DNA of 64,000 bases from Natrialba sp. SSL1 (GCF_001861355.1 NZ_MASN01000030.1:248001-312000), one strand, 5' to 3'. Positions 17,476 through 26,814 are shown, counted from the stretch's first letter. The notes: generated by a model from the letters alone, not told the origin. Program-made: numbers and translations.

Positions 17476-18978
17476 TCAATCGTCGTCGGTCGATGCGACG
17501 CTCGATTCGATTCCGTCGGGTGACGGGCCGCTCTCGGTCAGGTTGCCATCACGCCAGGTGTCGCGCTTGAACCACAGGTACGCAACGACCCCGCCCACGA
17601 TGTTCGAGATCGGGAACGCGATCCAGAGGCCCATTACATCGAGTGGGCCCGACGCGACCCAGGCGACTGGGAGCCGGATGAACCCGAGCGTTATGAGGGA
17701 GACGACGGCTGCGATCATCGTGTGACCGGCACCGCGGAAGCCACCGGTGTAGGCGCGCATGACACCGATGAACCCGAAGGTAAGCCCGGTCACGCGCAGG
17801 AAAGTCGTGGTGTGGTCGACTACCGCCGGATCTGGTGAGAAAATGCCGGCGATCGGTCTCGCGGCGAGCATGATGAGTCCGCCACCGATCGTGAGGAGGA
17901 CGAGCATGGCACGCGCCCCGAAGTGGTTCGTCTCTTCGGCGCGGTCCAGTTCCTCGGCCCCGATGTTCTGGCCGGTCATCGTCTCGATCCCCTGGGAGAC
18001 GGCGAGCGCCGGGAGGAAGATCACCGAGAAGATTCGCGTCCCGATGCCGTACGCCCCACTAACTGCGTTCGGGAAGGTCGCGACGACGACGAGAAGCAGC
18101 GTGATAGAGAGCGAACGGGCCGCACCCTCGACGGAGGCCGGGAGTCCGATGGTGACGATCGTCCGCCCAAACTCGAGATCCGGCCCCATCTCCGAGAGAC
18201 GGATCTGCACGCCGTGATTGCCGCGGAACAGGATGGCCAGTCCGATCACCAGCGCGACCGCCCGCGAGAATACCGTTGCGACCGCAGCGCCGCCAATCCC
18301 CCAGCCGTCGAACCCGGTCGCGTCGAGTGCCGCCGCCTCGAGTCCAGCGAGTCCGAGGAAGCTAAACAGCGGATTCGCCTCGAAGCCGAAGATGAGAATC
18401 GGATCGAGGACGATATTGATGACGACCGAGCCGGCCATGACGTACATTGGTGTCACTGTGTCGCCGTAGCCACGCATGAGCGCCATAAAGACTGCAAAGC
18501 CGAAGACGGCGAACAGGCCGACCGCATAGATGCGCATGTACTCGACGACCAGCGGCGCGACGGTCTCGTTCACCCCGAGGAGGGCGGTGATGTCGTCGAC
18601 GAAGACGTATCCCAGGATACCCAGTACGACAGAGATGATGGCCGCGTAGGACATCGTCTGTGAGGCGGCGTACGCGGCACGCTTCTCGTTCCCTGCCCCG
18701 GTGTGCTGGGCGACGAGGACGCTCCCTGCAACCGAAACGCCTAGCGCGAGCGAGATCATCAGGAAGACGATCGGGAACGCGAACGTAATCGCAGACAGCG
18801 CCTCGGTGCTGTGGCGGCCGAGCCAGAAGGTGTCGGCCAGGTTGTACAGCACCTGAAAGAGGTTCTGGATGATGATCGGCAACGAGAGGTAAAACAGTGG
18901 TCGGCCGATCTCACCCGAGGTGAGATCCAGATCTTCCGGTCCCTTGAACAGCGAGTTGACGGATTTTCTGATCCCCAT
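17476..18978 (-). CDS. MATE family efflux transporter
   Basis: The 500-residue polytopic protein has about 12 membrane helices in two related halves. The N-terminal half carries PLFYLSLPIIIQNLFQVLYNLADTFW-type MATE sequence (residues about 28-52) and the second half the FRGAGHTMIAA-type motif (about 410-420). Known of the family: it exports cationic drugs or metabolites coupled to Na+ or H+ influx. Its ATG overlaps the TetR gene stop by one base, so it is co-transcribed with and probably controlled by that regulator. Confidence 0.88.
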   Translation of the reverse strand: MGIRKSVNSLFKGPEDLDLTSGEIGRPLFYLSLPIIIQNLFQVLYNLADTFWLGRHSTEALSAITFAFPIVFLMISLALGVSVAGSVLVAQHTGAGNEKRAAYAASQTMSYAAIISVVLGILGYVFVDDITALLGVNETVAPLVVEYMRIYAVGLFAVFGFAVFMALMRGYGDTVTPMYVMAGSVVINIVLDPILIFGFEANPLFSFLGLAGLEAAALDATGFDGWGIGGAAVATVFSRAVALVIGLAILFRGNHGVQIRLSEMGPDLEFGRTIVTIGLPASVEGAARSLSITLLLVVVATFPNAVSGAYGIGTRIFSVIFLPALAVSQGIETMTGQNIGAEELDRAEETNHFGARAMLVLLTIGGGLIMLAARPIAGIFSPDPAVVDHTTTFLRVTGLTFGFIGVMRAYTGGFRGAGHTMIAAVVSLITLGFIRLPVAWVASGPLDVMGLWIAFPISNIVGGVVAYLWFKRDTWRDGNLTESGPSPDGIESSVASTDDD

Positions 18979-19574
18979 CAGGTGGTCACCTCCGACGGCG
19001 TCTCACCGATGAGATACGTCTCGACGTACGTGCGCGCAGCCTCGTGAGAGCGCTCGAGCGGGTGCCGGACGGCGACGTGTCGCGTATGTGCGCCTTTGAT
19101 CACTGTCGTCAGGAGGTCGGCGGCCAGCGCAGGATCGACGTGATCGTCGAACTCACCCGCTTCGATACCGGCAGCGATCGTCTCGCGGAGTGCCGAGACC
19201 AGTGTCGCATCGAACGCACTCAGCGTCTCCTGAATCCGTTCGTCGTACGGTGCCTGCGCGCGCACCTCGAGCATCGCGGTTCGAAAGTCGATGCCCGGTT
19301 CATCCTCCGTATCTGCGAGTTGTATCGTGAGCAACTCGTCGAGCCGATCTCGCGCGGTCGGCCCCGATACCTCGTCCAGCCGGTCCGAGTACCGCTCGTA
19401 GAGATACGTGAGAAACGCCTCGAAGAGGCGTTCCTTGCTGCCGTAGTGGTAGTGAATAGTCGCCTTGCTCAGGTCCGATTCGGTCGCGATTTGCTGCATC
19501 GTCAGGTCCGCATAGCCGTGTTCGCAGAGCACGCGATAGGTTGCTTTGAGAATCGTTCGTTCCGTATCGTCCAT
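18978..19574 (-). CDS. TetR/AcrR family repressor of the MATE operon
   Basis: From the ATG at 19574 (MDDTERTILKATYRVLCEHG) the protein has 198 residues. The N-terminal helix-turn-helix (about 8-55) includes LTMQQIATESDLSKATIHYHYGSKERLF, a classical TetR DNA-binding region. The C-terminal ~140 residues form the ligand-binding helical domain. The open frame extends further upstream, but the palindromic operator at 19591-19604 occupies that space. The regulator and MATE gene are adjacent and overlapping, which fits autoregulation and substrate-induced efflux. Confidence 0.88.
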   Translation of the reverse strand: MDDTERTILKATYRVLCEHGYADLTMQQIATESDLSKATIHYHYGSKERLFEAFLTYLYERYSDRLDEVSGPTARDRLDELLTIQLADTEDEPGIDFRTAMLEVRAQAPYDERIQETLSAFDATLVSALRETIAAGIEAGEFDDHVDPALAADLLTTVIKGAHTRHVAVRHPLERSHEAARTYVETYLIGETPSEVTT

Positions 19575-19590
19575 TCGAGTACGGTAACTT

Positions 19591-19604
19591 ACTGACCAGT
19601 CAGT
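19591..19604. promoter_or_regulatory. Operator of the TetR-MATE operon
   Basis: ACTGAC-CA-GTCAGT is a perfect 6-bp inverted repeat starting 17 bp before the TetR start codon. It sits between an AT-rich TATA-like TTTTGAC and the start, the position expected for an autoregulatory repressor site. Confidence 0.65.
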
Positions 19605-19767
19605 CAAAAGTGTTCGGAAGCCGGACGACTGCAACAGCCGTCCGGCTACCGGAGTGACTCGACTACTCGGTGAATTCGGGGGCAGATTATCTCGAACGCC
19701 GTGAACGGAACTGTAGAACGCCAAACCCGGCGTTACCGGGTGTCTAAGAAGCGTTCAGAAGCTGAGT

Positions 19768-19793
19768 GGCCAACCGGATTTGAACCGAAGGAA
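19768..19793 (-). repeat. tRNA 3'-end remnant downstream of tRNA-Ile
   Basis: On the minus strand TTCGGTTCAAATCCGGTTGG resembles the T-arm and acceptor 3' end of the tRNA-Ile about 110 bp upstream. CGGTTCAAATCCG and GTTGGCC are shared. No 5' half can be folded with it. It could be a tRNA pseudogene fragment or an old attachment-site copy. Confidence 0.45.
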
Positions 19794-19860
19794 GACGGTC
19801 CAGGTCGCTCGTTACATTCGCTCCCGGGCTGCGACTTCCAGGGCTCAATTCCGAGTTCGA

Positions 19861-19902
19861 TTCCATACTGGTGACTCGCGAAATTGCTCGTCACCAGAAT
19901 AT
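19861..19902. other. Long hairpin just downstream of tRNA-Ile
   Basis: The arms CCATA and CTGGTGAC on one side pair with GTCACCAG and TATGG on the other, with a 2-nt bulge and a 14-nt loop. It sits directly at the tRNA 3' end. A role in termination or processing is possible. Confidence 0.4.
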
Positions 19903-19975
19903 GGGCCAACTCGGATTTGAACCGAGAGCCTCCACCTTATCAGAGTGGCGCTCAACCTGATTGAGCTATTGGCCC
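19902..19975 (-). tRNA. tRNA-Ile (anticodon GAT)
   Basis: On the minus strand the 74-nt sequence folds as a standard tRNA. The acceptor is GGGCCAA with TTGGCCC, the anticodon loop CTGATAA gives anticodon GAT, and the T-arm is CTCGG-TTCAAAT-CCGAG. The discriminator is A and CCA is not encoded, which is normal in haloarchaea. No intron is visible. Confidence 0.95.
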
Positions 19976-20043
19976 GCGTCTGCACTCGGTAGTTGCTCGG
20001 TGGGATGTTTAAGCGTTTCTTTCTCCGTGCTCTGTGCGACGCG

Positions 20044-20721
20044 CTACCGCGCGTGGTGACTGTCTTCGTCGCTGTCATCCGGATTCTCGCTCTCCTCGCC
20101 CGCCTCGAGATCGATCGTGGTGCCGTCGGTAGCGCTGTCTCGGCTGCGTCCACCGTCCGTTTCGGAACTGGAACCTGTGTCTACCGAGTAGTCGTCGGTG
20201 CCGAGATCGTACGTGCCACCTGCGGTGCCGGTTCCGACACCGGTTCCGGTGGTCTCCTGTGTCGTGCCAGCGCCGCTTGCGTCCGGGTGGCCGTCGTCCG
20301 GGAAGCCGAACGTCCAGACGGCTCCGCTCGCGAGGCCGTCGGTCTTCTTGTCGGCGTAGGGGATGACCACGTACCGCTTGAGGGCGGTTCTGATCGGGAT
20401 CCGAGTGATCGGAACCGCGATCAGGAACCCAATGAGGTCCGTGACGAGGCCGGGTGTGAGCAAGAACGCGCCGGCCGCGATCAGGAGCGCCCCATCGAGG
20501 AGCTGATTCGTCGGCGGTTCACCCTGGACGAGCGAACGTTGCATCTTCCGGAGCGTCCTGCGGCCCTCTGCACGGACGAGGAGCATCCCGACGAGGCCGG
20601 TGAGGACGACGAGAAGCACCATGCCGACCCAGCCGATGTGGCCCGTCTGACTGACGACGACCGCGAGAAGCACCGCGTCGAGAAACGGGATGAGCAACAG
20701 CGCGAAGATCCACCGGAGCAT
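20044..20721 (-). CDS. FxsA family membrane protein
   Basis: The 225-residue protein has an N-terminal FxsA domain (about 1-130). Helices occur around 5-25, 30-50 and 75-105, with the family hallmark LLDGALLIAAGAFLLTPGLVTDLIGFLI. The C-terminal ~95 residues are a disordered Gly/Thr/Asp-rich acidic tail that other FxsA proteins lack or have shorter. Known of the family: named from suppression of phage F exclusion in E. coli, with the molecular role unresolved. Confidence 0.85.
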   Translation of the reverse strand: MLRWIFALLLIPFLDAVLLAVVVSQTGHIGWVGMVLLVVLTGLVGMLLVRAEGRRTLRKMQRSLVQGEPPTNQLLDGALLIAAGAFLLTPGLVTDLIGFLIAVPITRIPIRTALKRYVVIPYADKKTDGLASGAVWTFGFPDDGHPDASGAGTTQETTGTGVGTGTAGGTYDLGTDDYSVDTGSSSETDGGRSRDSATDGTTIDLEAGEESENPDDSDEDSHHAR

Positions 20722-20844
20722 ACCGCAATATAGCCAGCGAAGGGTGAAAACCCTTTACTCTCACTACACCTGACGAGCAGGCTCACTGCGACGGCCAGCA
20801 CGGCCGAACGAAGGGCTTACCCCAGTCACTCACCCACCTCCGGT

Positions 20845-22533
20845 ATGGGTATCGGTATGGACAGTGACCGCGACGACGGAACGCGCGTCGAGTGGCGCGA
20901 GTGGGGCCAGGAGGCCTTCGACGAGGCAGCGGAGGCAGAGCTCCCCATCTTGCTCTCGCTCACTGCGACGTGGTGTGACCACTGTCACGAGATGGACGAA
21001 GAGACCTACGCAGAACCGCGGATTGCAGCGAACGTCAACGATAGTTTCGTCCCCGTCCGCGTCGACGTCGACCGTCGCCCACGCGTGCGCGATCGGTACA
21101 ACATGGGCGGCTTTCCCTCGACTGTCTTTCTGGCCCCCGACGGCTCGGTGCTGACCGGTGCGGGCTATCTCGGCCACGACGGCATGCGACAGGTCCTCGA
21201 CAGCGTCCGCACCATGTGGGACACGAAGGGCAGCGGTGCCGGTCGCGTGCCGCGACCGCTCCGCGAGGATAACCCGCCCGCCGGTGATCTGACGCCGGAC
21301 GTCGAGTCTGCCATGCTCGGCCAGCTCACCGAGGCGTACGACGAGACCGCCGGCGGCTGGGGCCAACAGCCGAAGTTCCCGCTGCCCGACGCACTCGAGT
21401 TCGCCCTGAAGCGTGACCGGGAGATGGCGCTGCGCTCGTTCGACGCGGTCAGCGCGAACTTGCTCGACGAGTACGATGGGGGCTTCTATCGCTTCGCGAC
21501 GGACCCCGACTGGTCGGGCCTCCAGCACGAGAAGCTGTTGGACTCGAACGGCGCGCTCGTACGCGCGTTCGCGAACGCGTATCTCCTCACTGGGAGAGAC
21601 GAGTACCGCGAGCCGGCCGCGCGGACGGTCGAGTTCCTGACGACGACGCTCTGGAACGACGCCGTCGACGCCTTCGCGAACAGCCAGGCACCGGGCGAAA
21701 CGGACGCCCACAGCCTGGATGCGACGGATCGCGAGGCGGCAGCCGAGCCACCGGTCGACGACGCCGTCCTCGCAGGCCCGAATGCGCTCGCAATCGAGGG
21801 GCTGGCCACCTATGCGGCCTACACTGACGACGAGCGCGCCCGGCGGTACGCAACGCGTGCACTCGAGACACTCCAGACTGACCTGATCGATGAGGGCGTC
21901 GTCACGCATGCTCATCCCGAGACCGTCTCCGACGGCGCTAGTGCAACCGCGCCGTTGCTCGCGAACCAGGCCCGAGCGCTGTCAGCGCTGACGACGGCCG
22001 CGAGTGTCTTCGATCTGGATATCCTGTCGACCGCGACCGCCGTCGCCGACGCGACCATCGACCAGTTGCGCGATGGCGACTCGTTCGTCGACGGACCGGA
22101 GGCAGGTGCGGGACTCCTCGATCAGCCGCTGCGGCCGCTCGATTCGAACGTCGCGCTCGCCGACGCGCTGCTCGACCTCGCGGCGCTCACCGGCGACGAA
22201 ACGTACCGCACCGTCGCCCGGGAGGTACTCGCGTCCTTCGCCGGCGCGAGCGATCGGTTCGGTGTCCAGATCGCACAGTACGCGACGGCAACGTCGCGGC
22301 TACTCGAGGGGCCGCTCGTTATCGCGGTCGGCGACGAGCCGGGGTCTGACTTGCACCGGGCCGCGTTGCGGATGGCCGACCACGAGAAGGTCGTTGTTCC
22401 TGACGCAGCCACGGTCGATATCGAGCCCGGAGTCGAGACAGGCACTGCCCGCGTGATCCTCGGTGACCGCAGTTCGACCATCGCTGAAACTCCAACTGAG
22501 TTGAGCGAGGCGGTGCAGTCCGTTCTCGACTAG
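20845..22533 (+). CDS. YyaL/SSP411-type thioredoxin-fold protein (DUF255)
   Basis: The protein has 562 residues, or 558 from the internal ATG at 20857. The N-terminal thioredoxin-like domain (about 15-135) carries TWCDHCHEMDEET, with a CxxC that could be redox active, and the FPSTVF cis-Pro region. The remainder is a helical barrel resembling six-hairpin glycosidases, with LLDEYDGGFYRFATDPDW typical of the family. It is shorter than the bacterial members (about 680). The function of the family is unsettled. It lies alone on the plus strand before the TrmB gene. Confidence 0.82.
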   Translation: MGIGMDSDRDDGTRVEWREWGQEAFDEAAEAELPILLSLTATWCDHCHEMDEETYAEPRIAANVNDSFVPVRVDVDRRPRVRDRYNMGGFPSTVFLAPDGSVLTGAGYLGHDGMRQVLDSVRTMWDTKGSGAGRVPRPLREDNPPAGDLTPDVESAMLGQLTEAYDETAGGWGQQPKFPLPDALEFALKRDREMALRSFDAVSANLLDEYDGGFYRFATDPDWSGLQHEKLLDSNGALVRAFANAYLLTGRDEYREPAARTVEFLTTTLWNDAVDAFANSQAPGETDAHSLDATDREAAAEPPVDDAVLAGPNALAIEGLATYAAYTDDERARRYATRALETLQTDLIDEGVVTHAHPETVSDGASATAPLLANQARALSALTTAASVFDLDILSTATAVADATIDQLRDGDSFVDGPEAGAGLLDQPLRPLDSNVALADALLDLAALTGDETYRTVAREVLASFAGASDRFGVQIAQYATATSRLLEGPLVIAVGDEPGSDLHRAALRMADHEKVVVPDAATVDIEPGVETGTARVILGDRSSTIAETPTELSEAVQSVLD

Positions 22534-22612
22534 TCGGGTGCTGAAACGGGCCGACTCGATCCGATCGCAAACCACCACAGCGTTTATGTTTCTCCGGTCG
22601 AGTGGACAGTAT

Positions 22613-23416
22613 ATGGCCAGCCTCAGGGACCTCGGGCTCTCGGAGTACGAGGCTCGAGCGTATCGAGCACTGTTGAACACCGGTCCGACAACGGCCAAAG
22701 AGTTGTCACGCGCCAGTGACGTTCCCATGGGCCGTATCTACGACGTGTTGAACAGCATCGAGCAGTACAATCTCGTTCGAACGCAGACTGCGAGCCGACC
22801 GAAGAAGTATGTCGCCGTCGAGCCCTCGACCGCACTCGACCGCCTGCTCGAGGACAAAAAGCGCGAACTCGACGAGAAAGCAGACCAGTACGAATCCATC
22901 GTCGACGATCTCTCCGACGAACTCGACGCGGCCGATCCGGTCGAAGAACAGTTCTGGACCGCCGCAGTCGGCCCGGAGGAGACGATCGACCTCCTCTTAG
23001 AGCGCCTCGCTGCCGCCGACCAGTCGATCGTCATGGTCGCCGCAGACCCCGTGCCACAGCGGGACATGCAGACCGTCGGCGACGATGTGCTGGCGACACT
23101 CGAGGACGCCCTCGATCGCGGTGTCTCGGTCGACGTGTTGATGACGCGCCGACTGGTCAATTCGCTCTCCCAGAACGTCGGCGAGCGGTATCGCTCGACG
23201 CTACAGGCGCGTGACGATTTCGACGTGCGGACGAGCGAAGAAGTGACCGGGTCGTTCAACCTCATCGACGACGCCGAGGTCTGTATTCAGGTGCCGAACC
23301 CGCTTTCCTCGGGCGACGCGTTCGGCATGATCGACCTCAAAGACCCCGAGTTTGCGGCGAACGTCCACGACGAGTTCGCGCCGCGGTGGGAAGATGCAGA
23401 GCCGCTGACGTTCTAA
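22613..23416 (+). CDS. TrmB family transcriptional regulator
   Basis: From the ATG at 22613 (MASLRDLGLSEYEARAYRAL) the protein has 267 residues. The N-terminal winged helix (about 1-75) contains TAKELSRASDVPMGRIYDVLNSI, and a coiled coil follows at about 80-110. A TrmB-type PLD-like effector domain occupies about 120-267. The TATA-like TTTATG near 22583 is about 27 nt before the ATG, so the transcript is probably leaderless. Known of the family: sugar- or metabolite-responsive regulators. The target and ligand are not evident from the neighbours. Confidence 0.88.
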   Translation: MASLRDLGLSEYEARAYRALLNTGPTTAKELSRASDVPMGRIYDVLNSIEQYNLVRTQTASRPKKYVAVEPSTALDRLLEDKKRELDEKADQYESIVDDLSDELDAADPVEEQFWTAAVGPEETIDLLLERLAAADQSIVMVAADPVPQRDMQTVGDDVLATLEDALDRGVSVDVLMTRRLVNSLSQNVGERYRSTLQARDDFDVRTSEEVTGSFNLIDDAEVCIQVPNPLSSGDAFGMIDLKDPEFAANVHDEFAPRWEDAEPLTF

Positions 23417-23433
23417 CTGCGTTCGCGTTTTGC

Positions 23434-24375
23434 TTACTCGTCGGCTGCGATTTCCTCGCGCAGCGTCTCCATCTCGACGACGCGCTCGGCGTGGGCGTTG
23501 TGCTGGTGGATCGACTCGTCGTTCGACTGCTTCATCGTCACGACTGCATCGTCCGGCAGGTGCTCGAACTCGTCGACCACGCCCTCCGCAAGCGAGCGCA
23601 CACAGTCCTCGACGAACTTCGCGTCTGCGTGGGCTTCGTAGGTCATGTGGTCCTCGTCTGGGCGCTTGGCCAGGTTGTAGATTCGCGCGCTCATCGAATC
23701 CCGCGCGATGTCGATGATGTCGTTCAGGTCCACGTCGGGGTCGCCGCCCGCCTCGACGGTGAGCGTCGCGTGTCCGCGCTGGGAGTGGCCCGGCTGTGGC
23801 ACTTCCTCCAGGAACTGCGTGATCGTCTCGTCCTCGACGCCGAGGTTCTCGAGCGTCTGCTTTGCGCGCGCCGCGGACATTCCCTGCGAGCACGGACAGA
23901 CTGTCATTCCGGTTACTTCCGCGCCGATCTCCTCGCGCGTGCCCTCCTCGGTCGCGGTCGCGGCGGCGATGATATCGACGGTGTGTTGGGTCTCGCGGTC
24001 GCTCGCCGGCGTCTGCTCGCGGCGCATGAACTCGGCTTCCATCGAGACCTGTGCTTTCGATGTGTAGTCGTGCTTCTCGAGGAGGCGCTCTGCAGCGTCG
24101 CCACAGACCTCCTCGACGCGGTAGGCTTCCTCGCGCGTGGCGTCTTCCAGAATCTCGTCGATGACCTCCATGTTGCGGCTCATGTCCGCGCCCTTGCGCC
24201 AGGCGGGGAGGTCGACGAAGACCTCGAACTCGGCGGTGAGGACGATCGGGCGCTTGTCCTCCCGGGCGAGTTTGACGAGCTTTTCGACACCGGTGACGCC
24301 GACCTGGCTCAGGCCGACGGTAACGTCTGGCGAAGACGCCTGTACGTCCGGCAACTGGTGACTCATTGCTCGCAT
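23434..24375 (-). CDS. mptA: GTP cyclohydrolase MptA (FolE2 type)
   Basis: The protein has 313 residues, or 310 from the more family-like MSHQLPD at 24366. The COG1469 fold spans the whole protein, with the metal-binding Cys motif [10 protein letters not shown] at about 155-164. Conserved SQRGH and [10 protein letters not shown] follow. Known of the family: it converts GTP to 7,8-dihydroneopterin 2',3'-cyclic phosphate, the first step of archaeal (methano/tetrahydro)pterin and folate synthesis. It stands alone, with a repeat-containing intergenic region upstream. Confidence 0.92.
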   Translation of the reverse strand: MRAMSHQLPDVQASSPDVTVGLSQVGVTGVEKLVKLAREDKRPIVLTAEFEVFVDLPAWRKGADMSRNMEVIDEILEDATREEAYRVEEVCGDAAERLLEKHDYTSKAQVSMEAEFMRREQTPASDRETQHTVDIIAAATATEEGTREEIGAEVTGMTVCPCSQGMSAARAKQTLENLGVEDETITQFLEEVPQPGHSQRGHATLTVEAGGDPDVDLNDIIDIARDSMSARIYNLAKRPDEDHMTYEAHADAKFVEDCVRSLAEGVVDEFEHLPDDAVVTMKQSNDESIHQHNAHAERVVEMETLREEIAADE

Positions 24376-24722
24376 TCAGGGGAGCGCGCGATTATGCCTT
24401 TCGGAACGGACAGTTCACTGGCGAATACCGGCGGACGGCTCGGTTGCGGTGGGGAACGGCGAAACCACTCCAGCACAACATCTCTTTAAGTGCTTCTGGT
24501 CACAAGGTGTAGATACGACGGGAGAACGTCGTTCTGCGGATCGCACTCTACACTGTTCTGACTGGAGAGACTGGGCTCCGTATATCGACCAATCACACAT
24601 CGAGTCCGAACAGTTCTGCGGGGCACACCTTGAGTCTCCACAGGACAGACCATGCGCGGTATCTGTCCAAAATCTGCGTCGGCAGCACTTCAGCGGAGAG
24701 CCATCCGGTCCGCACTCGCATT
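24376..24722. other. 347-bp gap with copy 1 of the TTTAAGTGC repeat
   Basis: Apart from the repeat at 24485-24522 there is no convincing gene. The ~200 bp from the repeat to the 3' end of the dehydrogenase gene could be a non-coding transcript. A hairpin of ACGACG with CGTCGT lies directly after the repeat. Confidence 0.4.
24485..24522 (+). repeat. TTTAAGTGC promoter-like repeat, copy 1
   Basis: Begins TTTAAGTGCTTCTGGTCACA and ends GATACGACGGG. TTTAAG resembles a haloarchaeal TATA box, and the 3' end of the repeat lies where transcription would start. Read the other way it lies about 115 bp before mptA. No plus-strand gene follows. Confidence 0.6.
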
Positions 24723-25484
24723 TCACATCATCTCGAACTTATCCCGCCGGTAGAGGTCGATCTCGGTCACGGCGTTTGGCGGTTCCTGCTGTGCGGCGAA
24801 GACAACCGCCGCCGCGATATCCGCAGGTTCGGTGATCTCTCCCGGATCGTACCGCTGTTTCGATAACTCCGCCTCGTCGCGATACTCCTTGCCGAACTCC
24901 GTTCTAACTTCGGACGGATTGATGACCGTGACACCGATCCCGTCCGGGCCAACCTGTGCCGCCAGACTCAATGCGAACCCGCGAGTCCACCACTTCGTTC
25001 CCGCGTAGACCGGACTTCCCGACCGCGGAAACTTCCCCGCAAAACTGCCGACGAAAACGATCGTCCCCGCCGATTTCTCGAGATGCGGAACGGCTGCTCG
25101 CGTCGTGAAGAACATGCCGTCGGTGTTGACGTCCATCACGGTCCGGTACTGTTCGGTGTCCAGTTCGTCGATTCCGACGCCGCGTTCGGTTCCCGTTCCC
25201 GCGTTGGCGACCACTACGTCGAGTCCGCCGAAGGTGTCGACCGTCTCGGCCACCAGCTGTTCGACCGCCTCTTCGTCCGTCACATCGGTTGGAACGACGA
25301 GCGTGTCGACACCGTACTCTGATTCGACATCCGCCGCCAGCGCATCTAACTCATCGGCTCGGCGCGCCGCGAGTGCGACGTTCATCCCCTCGCGTGCGAG
25401 TGCCCGAACAGTTTCCCGTCCGATTCCTGCGCTCGCTCCAGTGACCAGCGCCGCCTTTCCATGCAGCGTGTTTTCATTACCCAT
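24723..25484 (-). CDS. Short-chain dehydrogenase/reductase
   Basis: The 253-residue protein has a Rossmann fold with the cofactor motif TGASAGIG (about 15-22) and NAG (about 94-96). The catalytic Ser lies in FVGSFAG and the catalytic YxxxK in YAGTKWW (about 160-164). The length is normal for a classical SDR. It is most like the YdfG/3-hydroxy acid dehydrogenase group. The substrate cannot be given. Start MGNENTLHGKAALVTG at 25484. Confidence 0.88.
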   Translation of the reverse strand: MGNENTLHGKAALVTGASAGIGRETVRALAREGMNVALAARRADELDALAADVESEYGVDTLVVPTDVTDEEAVEQLVAETVDTFGGLDVVVANAGTGTERGVGIDELDTEQYRTVMDVNTDGMFFTTRAAVPHLEKSAGTIVFVGSFAGKFPRSGSPVYAGTKWWTRGFALSLAAQVGPDGIGVTVINPSEVRTEFGKEYRDEAELSKQRYDPGEITEPADIAAAVVFAAQQEPPNAVTEIDLYRRDKFEMM

Positions 25485-25633
25485 ACCACTGTCCCGTCGG
25501 GAACCACCAAAAAGCCTCGAGAAGCCGGAAAGCTAAGCGAGACGACCCTCAACTGCAGGCGGCGACTCGAGTACCGGACGAGATCCCGACAGAAAGAGAA
25601 AATAGGTTGTCGATTAACCCGTTCCCATCGTCG

Positions 25634-25670
25634 TTTAAGTGCTTCTGGTCACAAGGTGTAGCTACGAACG
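25634..25670 (+). repeat. TTTAAGTGC promoter-like repeat, copy 2
   Basis: Same core as copy 1 but ending GCTACGAACG. It lies 98 bp before the ATG of the nucleotidyltransferase gene at 25732 and could be its promoter. Read in reverse it lies about 150 bp upstream of the dehydrogenase. Confidence 0.6.
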
Positions 25671-25731
25671 GCACTCCGCGGTCGTGCGGCTTCTTGTCGA
25701 CTGGCGGCTTCGCTCCCGAGTTGAACGTCCC

Positions 25732-26781
25732 ATGCCAACAGCGCCAGCAGCTTCCCCACGAGTATCAGCGCGTGTTCGAGCCACCGTCGAGCGGCAACTC
25801 GAGTGCATCGAGCGCGCCCACGACGTCAAGGTCGTGCTCGCCGTCGCCCGCGGAAGCCACGCCTGGGGTGGTGCGAGTCCAGCGAGCGACTACGACGTTG
25901 GATTCGTCTTCGCGCCAACCGATCTCCGGCAGTACGCACATCTCGAGCAGCCCGACGAGACCCTCGTCACACAGTACAGTGGCGAGGACGATGTCGACTA
26001 CCAGGGCTGGAGCGTCCGGACGTTCGCGGACCTGCTCGCGGGTTCGAACGACGGTGCCCTCGACCTCGTTCGGAGCCCCATCCAGTATCGAGTCGCGTGT
26101 GAGCCGTCCGTTCTCGACGAACTCCGGGCGTACATCGAACACACGTACAACCCGATGGACCTCTACCACGCTTACCGCGGGATCGCGGCGAGTAACTACC
26201 GGAAGTATATCTCACACCACCTCGTGCGTACGGACGACGAGCTATTTCCTATCGTGGAGAAGCGTGCGGATAGCTACGTCGTTGAACGAGCGACCGGAGG
26301 TGAGTGCGACGACACGGCGGGCGACGACACGACGAGCGGCGACACGAGAACCATGACCGTCGCTGCAGACGACGAACGCTTCACCGAAACGCAGACGAAA
26401 CCCACCGTCAAGCGCAATCTCACGATCTATCGCGCGGCGATGGCCGCACGCTATCTGCAGGCGACTGGTGAGCGTGGGGAGGCAGGTGACGGCCCCACTA
26501 TCCCCACCAACTCCACCAGCCACGACCTCCCAGCACTCGAGTTCGAACAGTTTCTCACCCAGCAGGCACCAGCAGTCTTCGACGCTGAACGAATCGAGCG
26601 CGCGCAGGACTTGCTCGAGCGAAAGCGCCGCGGCGAGGGCGAGGAGGTGGTCGGCGATATCGTAGGTCGCGAGTTCGCCCACCCGCCGGTCGATATTGAG
26701 CCGGCGATTCACGCGCGTTCGGGCCCGGAGCCGGCGCGGCTGGACGAATTCACCGACGAGTTGCTCGCGGCAGTTCTTTAA
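25732..26781 (+). CDS. RlaP/YcgL-type predicted nucleotidyltransferase
   Basis: From the ATG at 25732 (MPTAPAASPRVSARVRATVE) the protein has 349 residues. The N-terminal polymerase-beta-like core has RGSHAWGGASPASDYDVGFVF (about 41-61), with the GS helix and the DxD pair. A conserved Arg/Lys-rich helical part (YRKYISHHL) follows, then an Asp/Thr-rich insert (about 186-215) and a helical C-terminus. This fits the COG3541 family. Known of the family: one viral/phage branch acts in RNA repair, but most are uncharacterised. Its stop codon lies inside copy 3 of the TTTAAGTGC repeat. Confidence 0.8.
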   Translation: MPTAPAASPRVSARVRATVERQLECIERAHDVKVVLAVARGSHAWGGASPASDYDVGFVFAPTDLRQYAHLEQPDETLVTQYSGEDDVDYQGWSVRTFADLLAGSNDGALDLVRSPIQYRVACEPSVLDELRAYIEHTYNPMDLYHAYRGIAASNYRKYISHHLVRTDDELFPIVEKRADSYVVERATGGECDDTAGDDTTSGDTRTMTVAADDERFTETQTKPTVKRNLTIYRAAMAARYLQATGERGEAGDGPTIPTNSTSHDLPALEFEQFLTQQAPAVFDAERIERAQDLLERKRRGEGEEVVGDIVGREFAHPPVDIEPAIHARSGPEPARLDEFTDELLAAVL

Positions 26782-26814
26782 GTGCTTCTGGTCACAAGGT
26801 GTAGATACGACGGG
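26777..26814 (+). repeat. TTTAAGTGC promoter-like repeat, copy 3
   Basis: Same core as copy 1, overlapping the nucleotidyltransferase stop codon (TTTAA includes the TAA). It is followed at once by a hairpin ACCGACGC-gctgtttt-GCGTCGGT. No gene follows before copy 4, 137 bp away, so the product would be a short RNA. Confidence 0.6.

Noticed and set aside
17207-17479. 90-codon frame with a hydrophobic C-terminus
   Set aside because: It starts at TTG, with no family resemblance. The hydrophobic part mirrors a purine-rich tract on the other strand. Left as part of the gap.
19845-20153. 102-codon minus frame next to tRNA-Ile
   Set aside because: It begins within fxsA's opposite frame and reads through the tRNA. 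It is Arg-rich and has no conserved look.
24449-24835. 128-codon plus frame covering repeat copy 1
   Set aside because: Its apparent peptide FKCFWSQGV recurs at copies 2 and 4 only because the DNA repeat is there. It also overlaps the dehydrogenase antisense.
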